DNA from: Idiomarina sp. A28L
Lineage (GTDB): Bacteria > Pseudomonadota > Gammaproteobacteria > Enterobacterales > Alteromonadaceae
NCBI RefSeq assembly: GCF_000218785.1
Contig: NZ_AFPO01000012.1
Coordinates: forward strand, 1 to 64,000
DNA length: 64,000 nucleotides
Direction of reading: 5' to 3'
Shown here: positions 20,363 through 29,108 of the stretch, in pieces
Numbering within the stretch: the stretch's first letter is position 1
How the letters are laid out: each line of letters starts with the position of its first letter
Notes under the pieces: generated by a model
Databases searched by the model: none
What the model was told of the DNA's origin: nothing
Seen by the model: the letters and a program-made list of their open reading frames with translations, nothing else
Program-made: the position numbers and the translations under genes

Positions 20363-20659
20363 ATGTTTGACCAAAACGGAAATCGTGATGCAGTAACCAC
20401 GCCTTTGACTACCATTGGCCAAAATTCTAACCCGAAGCCATTACGGAACTCGGTAAAGCAGGCGCTAAATAACTTCTTAAAGCAGTTAGATGGCCAAGAT
20501 CCAGATGATTTGTATGAATTAGTATTAGCTGAAGTTGAAGCGCCATTATTAGAAGAAGTAATGACCTACACTCGAGGTAATCAAACTCGCGCAGCAACGA
20601 TGCTAGGTATTAACCGCGGCACCCTGCGTAAGAAACTAAAAAAATACGGTATGAACTAA
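20363..20659 (+). CDS. fis: DNA-binding protein Fis
   Basis: 98 residues, exactly the length of E. coli Fis. The C-terminal helix-turn-helix [27 protein letters not shown] is nearly identical to the enterobacterial sequence. Fis bends DNA, activates rRNA promoters and shapes the nucleoid; it is a likely activator of the rRNA operon at the left edge of this window. The start ATG at 20363 follows dusB by 10 bp. Longer in-frame extension into dusB is not real. Confidence 0.99.
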   Translation: MFDQNGNRDAVTTPLTTIGQNSNPKPLRNSVKQALNNFLKQLDGQDPDDLYELVLAEVEAPLLEEVMTYTRGNQTRAATMLGINRGTLRKKLKKYGMN

Positions 20660-20720
20660 GCTCGTTATCTAGCGAGGTTAATAAGCTGAGTTGGGAATAA
20701 CTTCCTTCAGCACTTCATAC

Positions 20721-20762
20721 AAAAGCCAACGCTCTGCAAACCTCAGGCGTTGGCTTTTTTTA
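20721..20762 (+). terminator. Terminator of dusB-fis
   Basis: A 12-bp stem AAAAGCCAACGC/GCGTTGGCTTTT with a 14-nt loop, followed by a long T-run. Confidence 0.92.
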
Positions 20763-20868
20763 TGCTACTGCTAAATCATAATGAGCACCTTCAGCAATAG
20801 CCTTTGCGCAACACACTGCGGTCAGGTAAAGTGCGGGAAACCACACAAGCAAGCCGGAGCCCGTAACC

Positions 20869-21705
20869 ATGAAAACAATTATTGCCTTTATTCTTGGCGC
20901 ACTTATTGCCGCAGGTATCACTTTTATTCTGCTACAGAGCAACAACGAGCTCCCTATCTCTAATCCGCAACAAGCTAACATGCAGCAATCCACCAATACT
21001 GAATCACTCATTAATGCAATTCGCACCCAAAACCCGCAGTTTCAGAATGCACCAGTTCGCGTATTCCGCGAACTCAATGAATATGGCTTTCCTGGCTTTT
21101 ATGAAATTACTATTGGCGGCCAAGGTATGGTAGTGAACAGCACCGGTGAATATGCCGTGGTAGGAGATCTATTCAAACTGGATGGGGTAGATAATTTATC
21201 GGCCAGTTACCGCAATGCGCTGCTAGCTGAATCGGCAGCCTCGGAAGTAGCCAATATCAGTTCAGAGCTCACTATTGAATTCCCAGCCAATGCAAATGTT
21301 CCGGAGCTTGGCACTTTATATATTTTTACCGACCCAACTTGCCCTTACTGCCAACGCCTGCACAACGAGCGCGATACCTATGCAGCAGCAGGAGTAAGTA
21401 TTCACTACATTCCTTATCCGCGCTCCGGCTTGAATGGCGAGCGTGATTACCAGCAGCTAGTGCAAATTATGTGTGCTGAGAATCAAGCGCAAGCCATGAG
21501 TGATTTTAAAGATGGTAACGCTGAAGGCCGACATACCATAACGGGCGATGATACACCGTGCCGTGAGCTTGTTCGCCAAGGCTTCGAAATGGGGCAACGC
21601 ATTGGCATTTCTGGCACTCCATTTATTATCAAATCTTCTGGTGGTGTTATTCCCGGTTACAGCCCTGCGCAAGCTATCATTAATCAAATGCGTGGTAATC
21701 AGTAA
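20869..21705 (+). CDS. DsbC-like periplasmic disulfide isomerase
   Basis: 278 residues. An N-terminal signal anchor (about 3-23) is followed by a Gln/Asn-rich spacer, a DsbC_N-type dimerisation domain (about 45-135) and a thioredoxin fold with the active site CPYC (Cys158-Cys161) in FTDPTCPYCQRLH. The cis-proline loop is GTPF. Two more cysteines (MCAEN and TPCREL) match the structural disulfide of DsbC. E. coli DsbC has CGYC, so the CPYC dipeptide differs and may shift the redox potential. If the N-terminus is not cleaved the protein would be membrane-tethered. DsbD at 13839 is its likely reductant. Confidence 0.86.
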   Translation: MKTIIAFILGALIAAGITFILLQSNNELPISNPQQANMQQSTNTESLINAIRTQNPQFQNAPVRVFRELNEYGFPGFYEITIGGQGMVVNSTGEYAVVGDLFKLDGVDNLSASYRNALLAESAASEVANISSELTIEFPANANVPELGTLYIFTDPTCPYCQRLHNERDTYAAAGVSIHYIPYPRSGLNGERDYQQLVQIMCAENQAQAMSDFKDGNAEGRHTITGDDTPCRELVRQGFEMGQRIGISGTPFIIKSSGGVIPGYSPAQAIINQMRGNQ

Positions 21706-21747
21706 TCTAATTCGCACATTTTAAACTAAATATTTTATCTACCACCG

Positions 21748-21780
21748 CAGCGGGTAGCAGTTCGCTTCTGCCCGCTTTTA
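21748..21780 (+). terminator. Probable terminator after the DsbC-like gene
   Basis: Imperfect stem AGCGGGTAGCAG/CTTCTGCCCGCT with a TTCG loop, followed by TTTTA. A TATAAT at 21784-21789 just after it may be part of the purH promoter. Confidence 0.65.
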
Positions 21781-21874
21781 CCGTATAATCTGCAACCGCA
21801 CCCTAATCATTCGCGCCAATGCTTTTTGGCTCTTATGATTATCCTCTCTAGCTAGCAAAAAACGAGAACTGACC

Positions 21875-23446
21875 ATGAGCCAGATCCGCCCTATCCAACG
21901 TGCGTTACTAAGTGTTTCTGATAAAACCGGTATTGTTGAATTCGCCAGTGCTTTGCATGCGCGCGGCGTTGAAATTCTTTCAACCGGAGGCACCGCCAAA
22001 CTACTTGAAGAAGCAGGTATTCCAGTAATTGAAGTAGCCAACTACACCGGCCAAGCAGAAATTATGGATGGCCGCGTAAAAACGCTACACCCAAAAATTC
22101 ACGGTGGCATTTTGGCTCGGCGTGACGTGGATCAAGCCGTTATGGCTGAACAAGGTATTGGCACTATCGATTTAGTGGCAGTAAATTTATATCCGTTCGC
22201 CGAAACGGTTAAAAAGCCAGGCTGTAGCTTCGCCGATGCAGTAGAGAATATCGATATTGGCGGCCCAACCATGGTGCGCGCAGCAGCTAAAAATCACAAC
22301 GATGTGACCATTATTGTGAACGCCAACGATTATGATCGTGTACTAGGTGAGCTTGCTGAATTTTCTGGTGTTACTGATGCTACCCGCTTCGATCTTGCTG
22401 TAGCCGCGTTTGAACACACAGCCGCATACGATGGCATGATCGCCAACTACTTCGGGCAACGATTGCAAAGCCATTCCGAGCCAGAGCGCTTCCCGCGCAC
22501 ATTGAACTTCCAGTTAGAGAAGAAACAAGATCTTCGTTACGGCGAAAATAGCCATCAAAATGCAGCCTTTTATGTAGATCCAAGCCATCACGAAGCCTCG
22601 GTGGCTTCTTCAACGCAGTTGCAGGGCAAAGAACTCTCGTTCAACAATATTGCAGATACCGATGCTGCCCTTGAGTGTGTGAAATCATTCACTTCACCAG
22701 CTTGTGTGATTGTGAAGCATGCAAACCCATGTGGTGTCGCCGTGGGTAGCAATATTCTGGAAGCTTACGAACGCGCATTTAAAACCGATCCAACATCAGC
22801 CTTTGGTGGCATTATTGCTTTCAATGAGCCGCTCGATGAACAAACCGCTCACCTCATTATTAACCGCCAATTCGTGGAAGTAATCATTGCACCGGGCGCC
22901 AGTAAAAAGGCACAAACCATTGTTGCTGCGAAAAAGAACGTGCGCTTACTTATCACCGAACCTTTCGGTGATCGCAAAGCTCAGCTCGATTTCAAACGAG
23001 TGCAAGGTGGTTTGCTAGTACAGGATATTGATCACGCTGTAGTGCCGGAATCTGATTTGCAGATCGTAACGAACGCAAAACCAAGTGACAGCCAATTGAA
23101 TGATTTGTTGTTTGCTTGGAAAGTAGTGCGTTATGTGAAATCGAATGCCATTGTATACGCCAAAGATGGCATGACCATTGGCGTAGGTGCTGGCCAAATG
23201 AGCCGGGTATACAGTGCCAAGGTTGCGGTATTAAAAGCTGCGGATGAAGGTTTGGAAATTGCGGGCTCAGTAATGGCTTCCGATGCCTTTTTCCCGTTCC
23301 GCGATTCTATCGATGCCGCGGCCGAAGCGGGTGTAAAAGCAATCATTCAGCCGGGTGGCTCAATTCGCGATAACGAAATCATAGAGGCTGCAAATGAGCA
23401 CGGGATTGCTATGGTGCTCACCGGAATGCGCCATTTCCGCCATTAA
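21875..23446 (+). CDS. purH: Bifunctional AICAR transformylase / IMP cyclohydrolase
   Basis: 523 residues. The N-terminal MGS-like IMP cyclohydrolase domain (about 1-195) has [16 protein letters not shown] and [13 protein letters not shown]. The C-terminal AICAR transformylase domain has [14 protein letters not shown] and the catalytic Lys-His of [13 protein letters not shown]. It performs the last two steps of purine synthesis. purD follows after one intervening gene. I found no clear PurR operator in the 170 bp upstream. Confidence 0.99.
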   Translation: MSQIRPIQRALLSVSDKTGIVEFASALHARGVEILSTGGTAKLLEEAGIPVIEVANYTGQAEIMDGRVKTLHPKIHGGILARRDVDQAVMAEQGIGTIDLVAVNLYPFAETVKKPGCSFADAVENIDIGGPTMVRAAAKNHNDVTIIVNANDYDRVLGELAEFSGVTDATRFDLAVAAFEHTAAYDGMIANYFGQRLQSHSEPERFPRTLNFQLEKKQDLRYGENSHQNAAFYVDPSHHEASVASSTQLQGKELSFNNIADTDAALECVKSFTSPACVIVKHANPCGVAVGSNILEAYERAFKTDPTSAFGGIIAFNEPLDEQTAHLIINRQFVEVIIAPGASKKAQTIVAAKKNVRLLITEPFGDRKAQLDFKRVQGGLLVQDIDHAVVPESDLQIVTNAKPSDSQLNDLLFAWKVVRYVKSNAIVYAKDGMTIGVGAGQMSRVYSAKVAVLKAADEGLEIAGSVMASDAFFPFRDSIDAAAEAGVKAIIQPGGSIRDNEIIEAANEHGIAMVLTGMRHFRH

Positions 23447-23466
23447 TGCGTAAATAATCAATGATT

Positions 23467-23490
23467 GAGGGGCAATAAATATTGCCCCTC
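23467..23490. terminator. Hairpin after purH
   Basis: A 10-bp perfect stem GAGGGGCAAT/ATTGCCCCTC with an AAAT loop. There is no long T-run, so it may be a leaky terminator or an mRNA-stabilising hairpin between purH and the next genes. Confidence 0.55.
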
Positions 23491-23537
23491 TGCATTTCGG
23501 CTACTAGGATTAGCAAACACTCACAGAGGATTTTCTT

Positions 23538-24407
23538 ATGAAACGTTCTATTCTTTGCAGCAGTACCCTATTACTTAGTTTCGCACTGGTTGCTTGCCAG
23601 CCTTCGGCTCAGCAAAGCGCGGCGGTAGCAGACGCACCACAAGCTACGCCAGCTCCGAATCTTACCAGTATGTTACATAATCCCTCGCGTACGGCAGCGA
23701 ATACTGCTCGTGATCAATACCGGAACCCAGTAGAGACATTAGAATTCTTTGGCGTTGAACCACACATGACAGTGGTAGAGATTTGGCCAGGCGGTGGCTG
23801 GTATAGCGAGATTTTAGCGCCTTATTTACACGCAAACGGCCAATACTATGCAGCTCATTTCCCACAATCGGAAACGCGCCAAGGCTATGTAAATTCGCGC
23901 AACCGTTTTGCTGAGCGCGTAGGTTCTGATGCTCTGTTCGCTAACACCATTATTACTGAATTTGCGCCGTTAGAGCAGAGCGCGATTGCACCTGCAGGCA
24001 CTGCCGATGTAGTGCTTACCTTCCGTAACGTGCATAACTGGTACATGGGTGATGGCGAAACAGCCTTAGCTGGAGCTTTTGAAACGTTTTTCGCAGCATT
24101 GAAGCCAGGCGGAGTGTTAGGTGTTGTTGATCACCGTTTACCAGAAAACCGCCCAGATGAAGCCATGCGTTCATCTGGCTACGTGAAGCAAAGCTTAATA
24201 ATTAAATATGCTGAGCAAGCAGGCTTTGTATTAGCGGGTAGCAGTGATGTAAATGCTAACCCGCAAGATACAGCCGATCACCCACGTGGGGTATGGACAC
24301 TGCCACCGAGCTTGCGCTTAGGTGATGAGAACCGTGCCCACTATGAAGCTATTGGCGAGAGCGATCGCTTCACATTAAAATTTGTTAAACCTGTAACGAG
24401 TGAATGA
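23538..24407 (+). CDS. Predicted methyltransferase with lipoprotein signal
   Basis: 289 residues. The N-terminus is a clear lipoprotein signal with lipobox LVAC (Cys20) and a Ser/Gln/Ala/Pro-rich tether. The rest is a class I SAM-methyltransferase-like domain with VVEIWPGGGWYSEIL at motif I, DVVLTFRNVHNWYM around motif IV and LKPGGVLGVVDHR around motif V, resembling the uncharacterised group COG4798. A methyltransferase outside the cytoplasm is odd because SAM is not known in the periplasm; the fold may have another role. Its stop overlaps a purD start codon (ATGA), so the two are translationally coupled. Confidence 0.8.
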   Translation: MKRSILCSSTLLLSFALVACQPSAQQSAAVADAPQATPAPNLTSMLHNPSRTAANTARDQYRNPVETLEFFGVEPHMTVVEIWPGGGWYSEILAPYLHANGQYYAAHFPQSETRQGYVNSRNRFAERVGSDALFANTIITEFAPLEQSAIAPAGTADVVLTFRNVHNWYMGDGETALAGAFETFFAALKPGGVLGVVDHRLPENRPDEAMRSSGYVKQSLIIKYAEQAGFVLAGSSDVNANPQDTADHPRGVWTLPPSLRLGDENRAHYEAIGESDRFTLKFVKPVTSE

Positions 24408-25699
24408 GTGAAACCATGAAAGTTTTGATAATCGGTGGCGGTGGCCGCGAACATGCCTTGGCATGGAAAGCGGCACAATCTACCCGGGTTGAGCATGTAT
24501 TTGTGGCACCGGGAAATGCAGGAACAGCTTTAGAGCCAATGGTAACCAATGTCGCCATTGCTGCTGAAGATATTGATGCCCTGCTAGCCTTTGCACAAAA
24601 AGAAAAAATCGATCTTACGATTGTTGGCCCAGAAGCGCCGTTGGTAAAAGGTGTGGTGAATCTTTTCCAAGCTCACGGGCTAGCTATTTTCGGCCCAACC
24701 AAAGGGGCTGCTCAACTCGAAGGTTCGAAAGCATTTTGCAAAGATTTCCTAGCGCGGCACAATATTCCTACCGCCGCCTATGAAAACTTTACCGATATCG
24801 AGCCTGCTAAAGCCTATGTGCGCGCCCACGAGCTGCCTATCGTTATCAAAGCCGATGGTTTAGCCGCAGGCAAAGGCGTAATTATTGCCGAAAGCCTCGA
24901 ACAAGCCGATGCCGCTATTGATGATATGCTCGCTGGCAATAAGTTCGGTGATGCCGGCAGCCGCGTGGTTATTGAAGAGTTCTTAATTGGTGAAGAAGCT
25001 AGCTTCATTGCCATGGTAGATGGCGATACTATTTTGCCATTTGCCTCAAGCCAAGATCACAAAGCACGCGATAACGGCGATAAAGGCCCGAACACAGGCG
25101 GCATGGGTGCATATTCACCAGCCCCAGTAGTAACCCCAGAAGTAGATGAGTGGGTTATGGAACACGTAATGAAGCCCACGGTTGAAGGTATGCGAGCAGA
25201 AGGGAACACATATGTTGGCTTTTTATATGCTGGCTTAATGATCGCGCCCGATGGCACCGCTAAAGTGCTTGAATATAACTGCCGCTTTGGCGACCCGGAA
25301 ACCCAGCCAATTATGTTGCGGCTGCAATCTGATTTGGTAGAGCTGTGCTTAGATGCTCTTGCTGGCCGCTTAGGCGATACTCCAATTGAGTTCGACCCGA
25401 GAGCTGCAGTAGGTGTTGTTATGGCTGCTGGAGGCTATCCAGAGAGCTATAACAAGGGAGATGTCATTCAAGGTATCCCAAAAGAAACCGAAAACAGCAA
25501 AACCTTCCATGCGGGTACGCAAACTCACAATGATGCGGTAGTTACGGCCGGTGGCCGAGTGCTGTGTTGCACCGCCTTAGGCCCTTCAGTAACCACAGCG
25601 CAAGAACAAGCTTATGAACTGGTAAAAGCTATTTCTTGGCAAGATGCATACTTTCGAACCGATATTGGCCATCGCGCCATTCAGCGCGAGCAAAGCTAA
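24404..25699 (+). CDS. purD: Phosphoribosylamine--glycine ligase (GAR synthetase)
   Basis: 431 residues from the ATG at 24404, or 427 from the ATG at 24416, which is the family's usual N-terminus (MKVLIIGGGGREHALAWKA). ATP-grasp features are IVGPEAPLVKGV, VIKADGLAAGKGVI, GPNTGGMGAYSPAPV and EYNCRFGDPETQ. It joins glycine to phosphoribosylamine in purine synthesis. The upstream start overlaps the methyltransferase stop by 4 bp (ATGA), which argues for coupling. A terminator follows the gene. Confidence 0.98.
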   Translation: MSETMKVLIIGGGGREHALAWKAAQSTRVEHVFVAPGNAGTALEPMVTNVAIAAEDIDALLAFAQKEKIDLTIVGPEAPLVKGVVNLFQAHGLAIFGPTKGAAQLEGSKAFCKDFLARHNIPTAAYENFTDIEPAKAYVRAHELPIVIKADGLAAGKGVIIAESLEQADAAIDDMLAGNKFGDAGSRVVIEEFLIGEEASFIAMVDGDTILPFASSQDHKARDNGDKGPNTGGMGAYSPAPVVTPEVDEWVMEHVMKPTVEGMRAEGNTYVGFLYAGLMIAPDGTAKVLEYNCRFGDPETQPIMLRLQSDLVELCLDALAGRLGDTPIEFDPRAAVGVVMAAGGYPESYNKGDVIQGIPKETENSKTFHAGTQTHNDAVVTAGGRVLCCTALGPSVTTAQEQAYELVKAISWQDAYFRTDIGHRAIQREQS

Positions 25700-25735
25700 C
25701 CTTTATTCGCAGCGATAAAGTAATTAAGTAAAAAG

Positions 25736-25764
25736 CAAAATGGCTCCTTAGGGAGCCATTTTTA
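25736..25764. terminator. Bidirectional terminator between purD and maoP
   Basis: Stem AAAATGGCTCC/GGAGCCATTTT with a TTAG loop. Both strands end in T-runs, as expected between convergent genes. Confidence 0.9.
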
Positions 25765-25765
25765 A

Positions 25766-26137
25766 TTAATCTTCAACAACCAAATCATCTTCGGTAGAGC
25801 TTGCACTATCGTAATCTGCATCGTCTTCCACAACTTTCGAGCGGCCATACATGCTGCCTACCTTCGGACGATTAATTCGCGCCATATATTTAACCCAAGC
25901 TTTCTCTACTTGAGTTTCTGCTTCTTTCTTACCAAGCGCTACAGCCAACAATGATTTATCTTCGTCGGTTTGGGCTTTGAACTCGCCGTCCATCATTGCC
26001 GAAATTAAGCAGCCATAATGCAAGAGCGCATCGCTTTCTCGAATCGAAAAATCACCAGAGCGGGCGAATCCATAAGGATAATTACGGAAGTCGTTAAAAG
26101 GCTTCCGAAGCAGGGTATCACGGGTTTGAATCGCCAT
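25766..26137 (-). CDS. maoP: MaoP (DUF413) Ori macrodomain organisation protein
   Basis: 123 residues. The segments FRNYPYGFARSGDFSIRES and VEKAWVKYMARINRPK align with E. coli MaoP (YifE), which has HYPRGFSRHGDFTIKEA and WSKYMTRIKRPK. The tail is acidic. In E. coli MaoP acts with the site maoS to organise the Ori macrodomain of the chromosome. I did not identify a maoS copy here. It is monocistronic, with tRNA-Gly upstream in the same direction. Confidence 0.88.
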   Translation of the reverse strand: MAIQTRDTLLRKPFNDFRNYPYGFARSGDFSIRESDALLHYGCLISAMMDGEFKAQTDEDKSLLAVALGKKEAETQVEKAWVKYMARINRPKVGSMYGRSKVVEDDADYDSASSTEDDLVVED

Positions 26138-26327
26138 ATCATTTCCACCATTCAGACAACTTTCTTAAAAAGGCAGCGTACTGCCGTGTTCAACAGACGA
26201 TATAGAGGCGAATAATTATTTTGTCAATCTTTTTTGAACAAAACAGGCAAATTACTAACGATTTAGGCTAAATCACGGAGATGTTCGCAAAAAATAGCGA
26301 AATTAAAACTTGGGAGGCGGAAAAGCA

Positions 26328-26351
26328 AAAGGCAGCCCTCAGGCTGCCTTT
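26328..26351 (-). terminator. Terminator of tRNA-Gly
   Basis: Read on the minus strand, a stem AAAGGCAGCC/GGCTGCCTTT with loop TGAG begins about 8 nt after the tRNA CCA end and ends in a short T-run. Confidence 0.85.
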
Positions 26352-26358
26352 CTATATT

Positions 26359-26433
26359 TGGAGCGGGAAACGAGATTCGAACTCGCGACCCCAACCTTGG
26401 CAAGGTTGTGCTCTACCACTGAGCTATTCCCGC
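26359..26433 (-). tRNA. glyT-like: tRNA-Gly (anticodon GCC)
   Basis: 75 nt with an encoded CCA end. The acceptor arms GCGGGAA and TTCCCGC pair, the anticodon loop is CTTGCCAAG (GCC anticodon), and the T arm has GTTCGAATC. A tRNA-Gly(GCC) cluster also lies downstream of orn in E. coli, so the position is conserved, though here there is only one copy. The suggested symbol only denotes a glycine tRNA. Confidence 0.97.
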
Positions 26434-26461
26434 TTTTTAGCTGTCTCTCGACTGCGAGCGC

Positions 26462-26489
26462 ATTTTACTGAATTCAGGGGGCAATGCAA
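26462..26489 (-). promoter_or_regulatory. Promoter of tRNA-Gly
   Basis: The minus strand has -35 TTGCAT (26484-26489), a 16-bp spacer, -10 TAAAAT (26462-26467) and a GCGC discriminator, like the rRNA promoters of this window. The -35 sits in the loop of a GGGGG/CCCCC inverted repeat (26476-26495) just after orn. Confidence 0.75.
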
Positions 26490-26499
26490 CCCCCTTTAT

Positions 26500-27057
26500 T
26501 CAAGATTTTGTCTGTTCGGTGAAAAAATGTTCGCGATAATAACGAAGCTCTTCAATTGATTCGATAATATCCGCTAATGCTTCGTGCTTATTGTGCTTGT
26601 TAAACCCCGGTAAAATTTCTGGTTTCCAACGCTTGGCTAACTCTTTTACCGTGCTCACATCTAAATTACGGTAATGGAAAAAGGCTTCCAAGGTTGGCAT
26701 ATAGCGTGCCAAGAAACGCCGATCTTGGCCAATGCTATTACCACACATAGGCGAAACACCCGCAGCTACGTGTTGTTGCAAAAATTCAATTGTAGCCGCT
26801 TCAGCGTCGGCTTCACGATAAGCGCTTTCTTTCACGCGCTTAACCAAACCTGATTCGCCGTGAGTACGAGTGTTCCATTCATCCATTGAGCTCATCCGCT
26901 CATCACTCTGATGCACAGCAAACACTGGTCCTTCGGCAATAACATTCAATTCATCATCGGTAACTATGGTGGCGATTTCAATAATCACGTCGTTTTCTGG
27001 GCTAAGGCCTGTCATTTCTAAATCGATCCAGATTAAACGTCCGGCGTTATCACTCAT
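26500..27057 (-). CDS. orn: Oligoribonuclease
   Basis: 185 residues. DEDDh exonuclease motifs are visible: [21 protein letters not shown] (Exo I, here cited by its Asp and Glu), [12 protein letters not shown] (Exo II) and [12 protein letters not shown] (Exo III). It degrades two- to five-nucleotide RNAs and the c-di-GMP product pGpG, which links it to the two GGDEF proteins in this window. The start at 27057 has a GAGGAG ribosome site 7 nt upstream; an in-frame ATG five codons earlier is unlikely. It is divergent from rsgA as in E. coli. Confidence 0.98.
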   Translation of the reverse strand: MSDNAGRLIWIDLEMTGLSPENDVIIEIATIVTDDELNVIAEGPVFAVHQSDERMSSMDEWNTRTHGESGLVKRVKESAYREADAEAATIEFLQQHVAAGVSPMCGNSIGQDRRFLARYMPTLEAFFHYRNLDVSTVKELAKRWKPEILPGFNKHNKHEALADIIESIEELRYYREHFFTEQTKS

Positions 27058-27188
27058 CTTTACTCTCCTCAAATATTCTTGCTCAATGCTACCACGGAGC
27101 CCACCACAATGGTTAACTTCCAGTAACTCTCAGCGCTAGTATTTGCTATCATGCACCGCACACACATTACGGTAACTCAGGAAGAAAT

Positions 27189-28208
27189 TTGGCTAAGCGT
27201 ACAAAACTAACCAAAGGGCAAATGCGGCGCGTTCGTTCGAACCGCGATGAGCGGCTGGCAAAGCGGCAACTCGAGCAAGATGCTGATTGGCAAGACGACC
27301 AACTAGGGCGCTTAGAAAGTGGCCGTGTAGTGAGCCGTTTTGGTCAACACGCCGATATTCTTACCGCCGAAGGCGAAATTTTGCGCTGCAACATTCGCCG
27401 TAATGTAAATTCATTAGTAACCGGCGATAGGGTAGCCTGGCGCCGTGCTGCTGCCACCGAACAAGGCTTGCAAGGTGTTGTGGAAGCCTCTGAAGATCGG
27501 GAAACGGTATTATGCCGCCCCGATCAATACGATGGCATTAAACCCATAGCTGCAAATGTTGAACGAATATTTATTGTATCTAGCCCACAACCTGCGTTTT
27601 CCGATCAAATTATTGATCGCTATTTAGTAGCTTGTGAAGATGCCGGCATTGAACCCATCATCGTAATGAACAAAACCGATTTAATCGCTGAGCATGAAGC
27701 CGAACACATCGCACAGCGTTTATCAGTTTATGAATGCATGGGTTATCAAGTATTTCATGCTAGCGCTACAACAGAAGAGGGCATTGCCGAACTTCGCGCT
27801 GCATTTCAAAATAAAATTTCAGTATTAGTTGGGCAATCAGGTGTTGGTAAATCATCGTTAATTCAGGCTGCCCTACCAGAAGTAAGTTTGGCCATTGGCG
27901 CAATTTCCAATAATTCGGGCTTAGGCCAACATACCACCACCGTAGCGCGCTGGTTCCCCCTTGAGAACGGCGGTGCCCTTATCGATTCACCTGGTATTCG
28001 AGAATTCGGCCTTTGGCATATCGCCGCCGATCGCGTTACTTATTGTTTCAAAGATTTTCGGCCGTTTTTAGGCGGCTGTAAATTCCGTGATTGTAGCCAC
28101 ACCAATGATCCCGGTTGTGCGCTACAACAGGCGGTAGCAGATGGGGAACTAGACGCTGGCCGTTTAGAGAATTATCATCGTATTATTCAATCGCTCGAGC
28201 AGAACTAA
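27189..28208 (+). CDS. rsgA: Ribosome small subunit-dependent GTPase A
   Basis: 339 residues. An N-terminal basic tail and OB fold are followed by a circularly permuted GTPase domain: NKTD (G4) comes before the P-loop GQSGVGKSSL (G1) and DSPGIREFGLW (G3). The C-terminal zinc finger is CKFRDCSHTNDPGC. It checks late 30S maturation and is inhibited by ppGpp. The start is TTG at 27189, supported by an AGGAAG ribosome site, and gives the family N-terminus (AKRTKLTKGQMRRV). psd follows after 9 bp. Confidence 0.97.
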   Translation: MAKRTKLTKGQMRRVRSNRDERLAKRQLEQDADWQDDQLGRLESGRVVSRFGQHADILTAEGEILRCNIRRNVNSLVTGDRVAWRRAAATEQGLQGVVEASEDRETVLCRPDQYDGIKPIAANVERIFIVSSPQPAFSDQIIDRYLVACEDAGIEPIIVMNKTDLIAEHEAEHIAQRLSVYECMGYQVFHASATTEEGIAELRAAFQNKISVLVGQSGVGKSSLIQAALPEVSLAIGAISNNSGLGQHTTTVARWFPLENGGALIDSPGIREFGLWHIAADRVTYCFKDFRPFLGGCKFRDCSHTNDPGCALQQAVADGELDAGRLENYHRIIQSLEQN

Positions 28209-28217
28209 GGAATACCC

Positions 28218-29084
28218 GTGGCTAATTTTGATCGCCTAAAAATCACATTACAGTACATCACCCCTAAGCATTTAATTTCGCGTGCAATGGGCAAATTCGC
28301 TGGGGCTGAAGCAGGTTGGTTTACGCGCACGTTTACCCAGTGGTTTATTAATCGCTATAACGTGGATATGAGCGAAGCTGCGGAATCAAATCCGCGTGCA
28401 TACCGCACTTTTAATCAGTTTTTTACCCGCCCACTGCGCCCAGATGCACGCCCACTTGAGGCTCAAGAAGGGCAACTCGCGCACCCAGTTGATGGTGCTG
28501 TAAGCCAGTTAGGGCCCATTCGTGGCGATAGTATTATTCAGGCGAAAAACCACGATTACAGTATGCAAGCGCTGCTTGGCGGCGATGCCGAAATAGCTAA
28601 ACAGTTTGAAAACGGTTCGTTCGCTACTATTTATCTAGCACCACGTGATTACCACCGCATTCACATGCCATTAAAAGGCACATTGCGGCAAATGGTATAT
28701 GTGCCTGGCGATTTATTCTCGGTGAACCCGTTAACTGCAGAAAATGTACCCAATTTATTCGCTCGGAATGAACGCGTTGTAGCTGTGTTTGATAGCGAGC
28801 ATGGCCCGTTTGCCATGGTACTCGTAGGCGCTACTATTGTGGCGAGTATTGAAACGGTATGGGCCGGAACAGTAACACCACCTACTGGGCCACGCGTGCA
28901 TACGTGGGAGTACCCAGCCGCAGGCCTGAACAGCATTAGCTTAGATATCGGTGAAGAAATGGGCCGTTTTAAACTTGGCTCTACAGTGGTGCTGGTGTTC
29001 CCTGAAAACATGGTGGAGTTTGCTGAAGATCTACAAGCACAAAGCGTTACCCGTATGGGCACCGTATTCGGAACACTGAAATAA
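28218..29084 (+). CDS. psd: Phosphatidylserine decarboxylase proenzyme
   Basis: 288 residues starting at GTG with an AAGGAA ribosome site. The proenzyme cleaves itself at LGST (Gly254-Ser255) to make the pyruvoyl group; the conserved Asp92 and His149 complete the self-cleavage triad. It makes phosphatidylethanolamine at the inner membrane. The rsgA-psd order is the same as in E. coli. Confidence 0.98.
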   Translation: MANFDRLKITLQYITPKHLISRAMGKFAGAEAGWFTRTFTQWFINRYNVDMSEAAESNPRAYRTFNQFFTRPLRPDARPLEAQEGQLAHPVDGAVSQLGPIRGDSIIQAKNHDYSMQALLGGDAEIAKQFENGSFATIYLAPRDYHRIHMPLKGTLRQMVYVPGDLFSVNPLTAENVPNLFARNERVVAVFDSEHGPFAMVLVGATIVASIETVWAGTVTPPTGPRVHTWEYPAAGLNSISLDIGEEMGRFKLGSTVVLVFPENMVEFAEDLQAQSVTRMGTVFGTLK

Positions 29085-29108
29085 TTTAGCTCAGTAAAAG
29101 GACATCGA

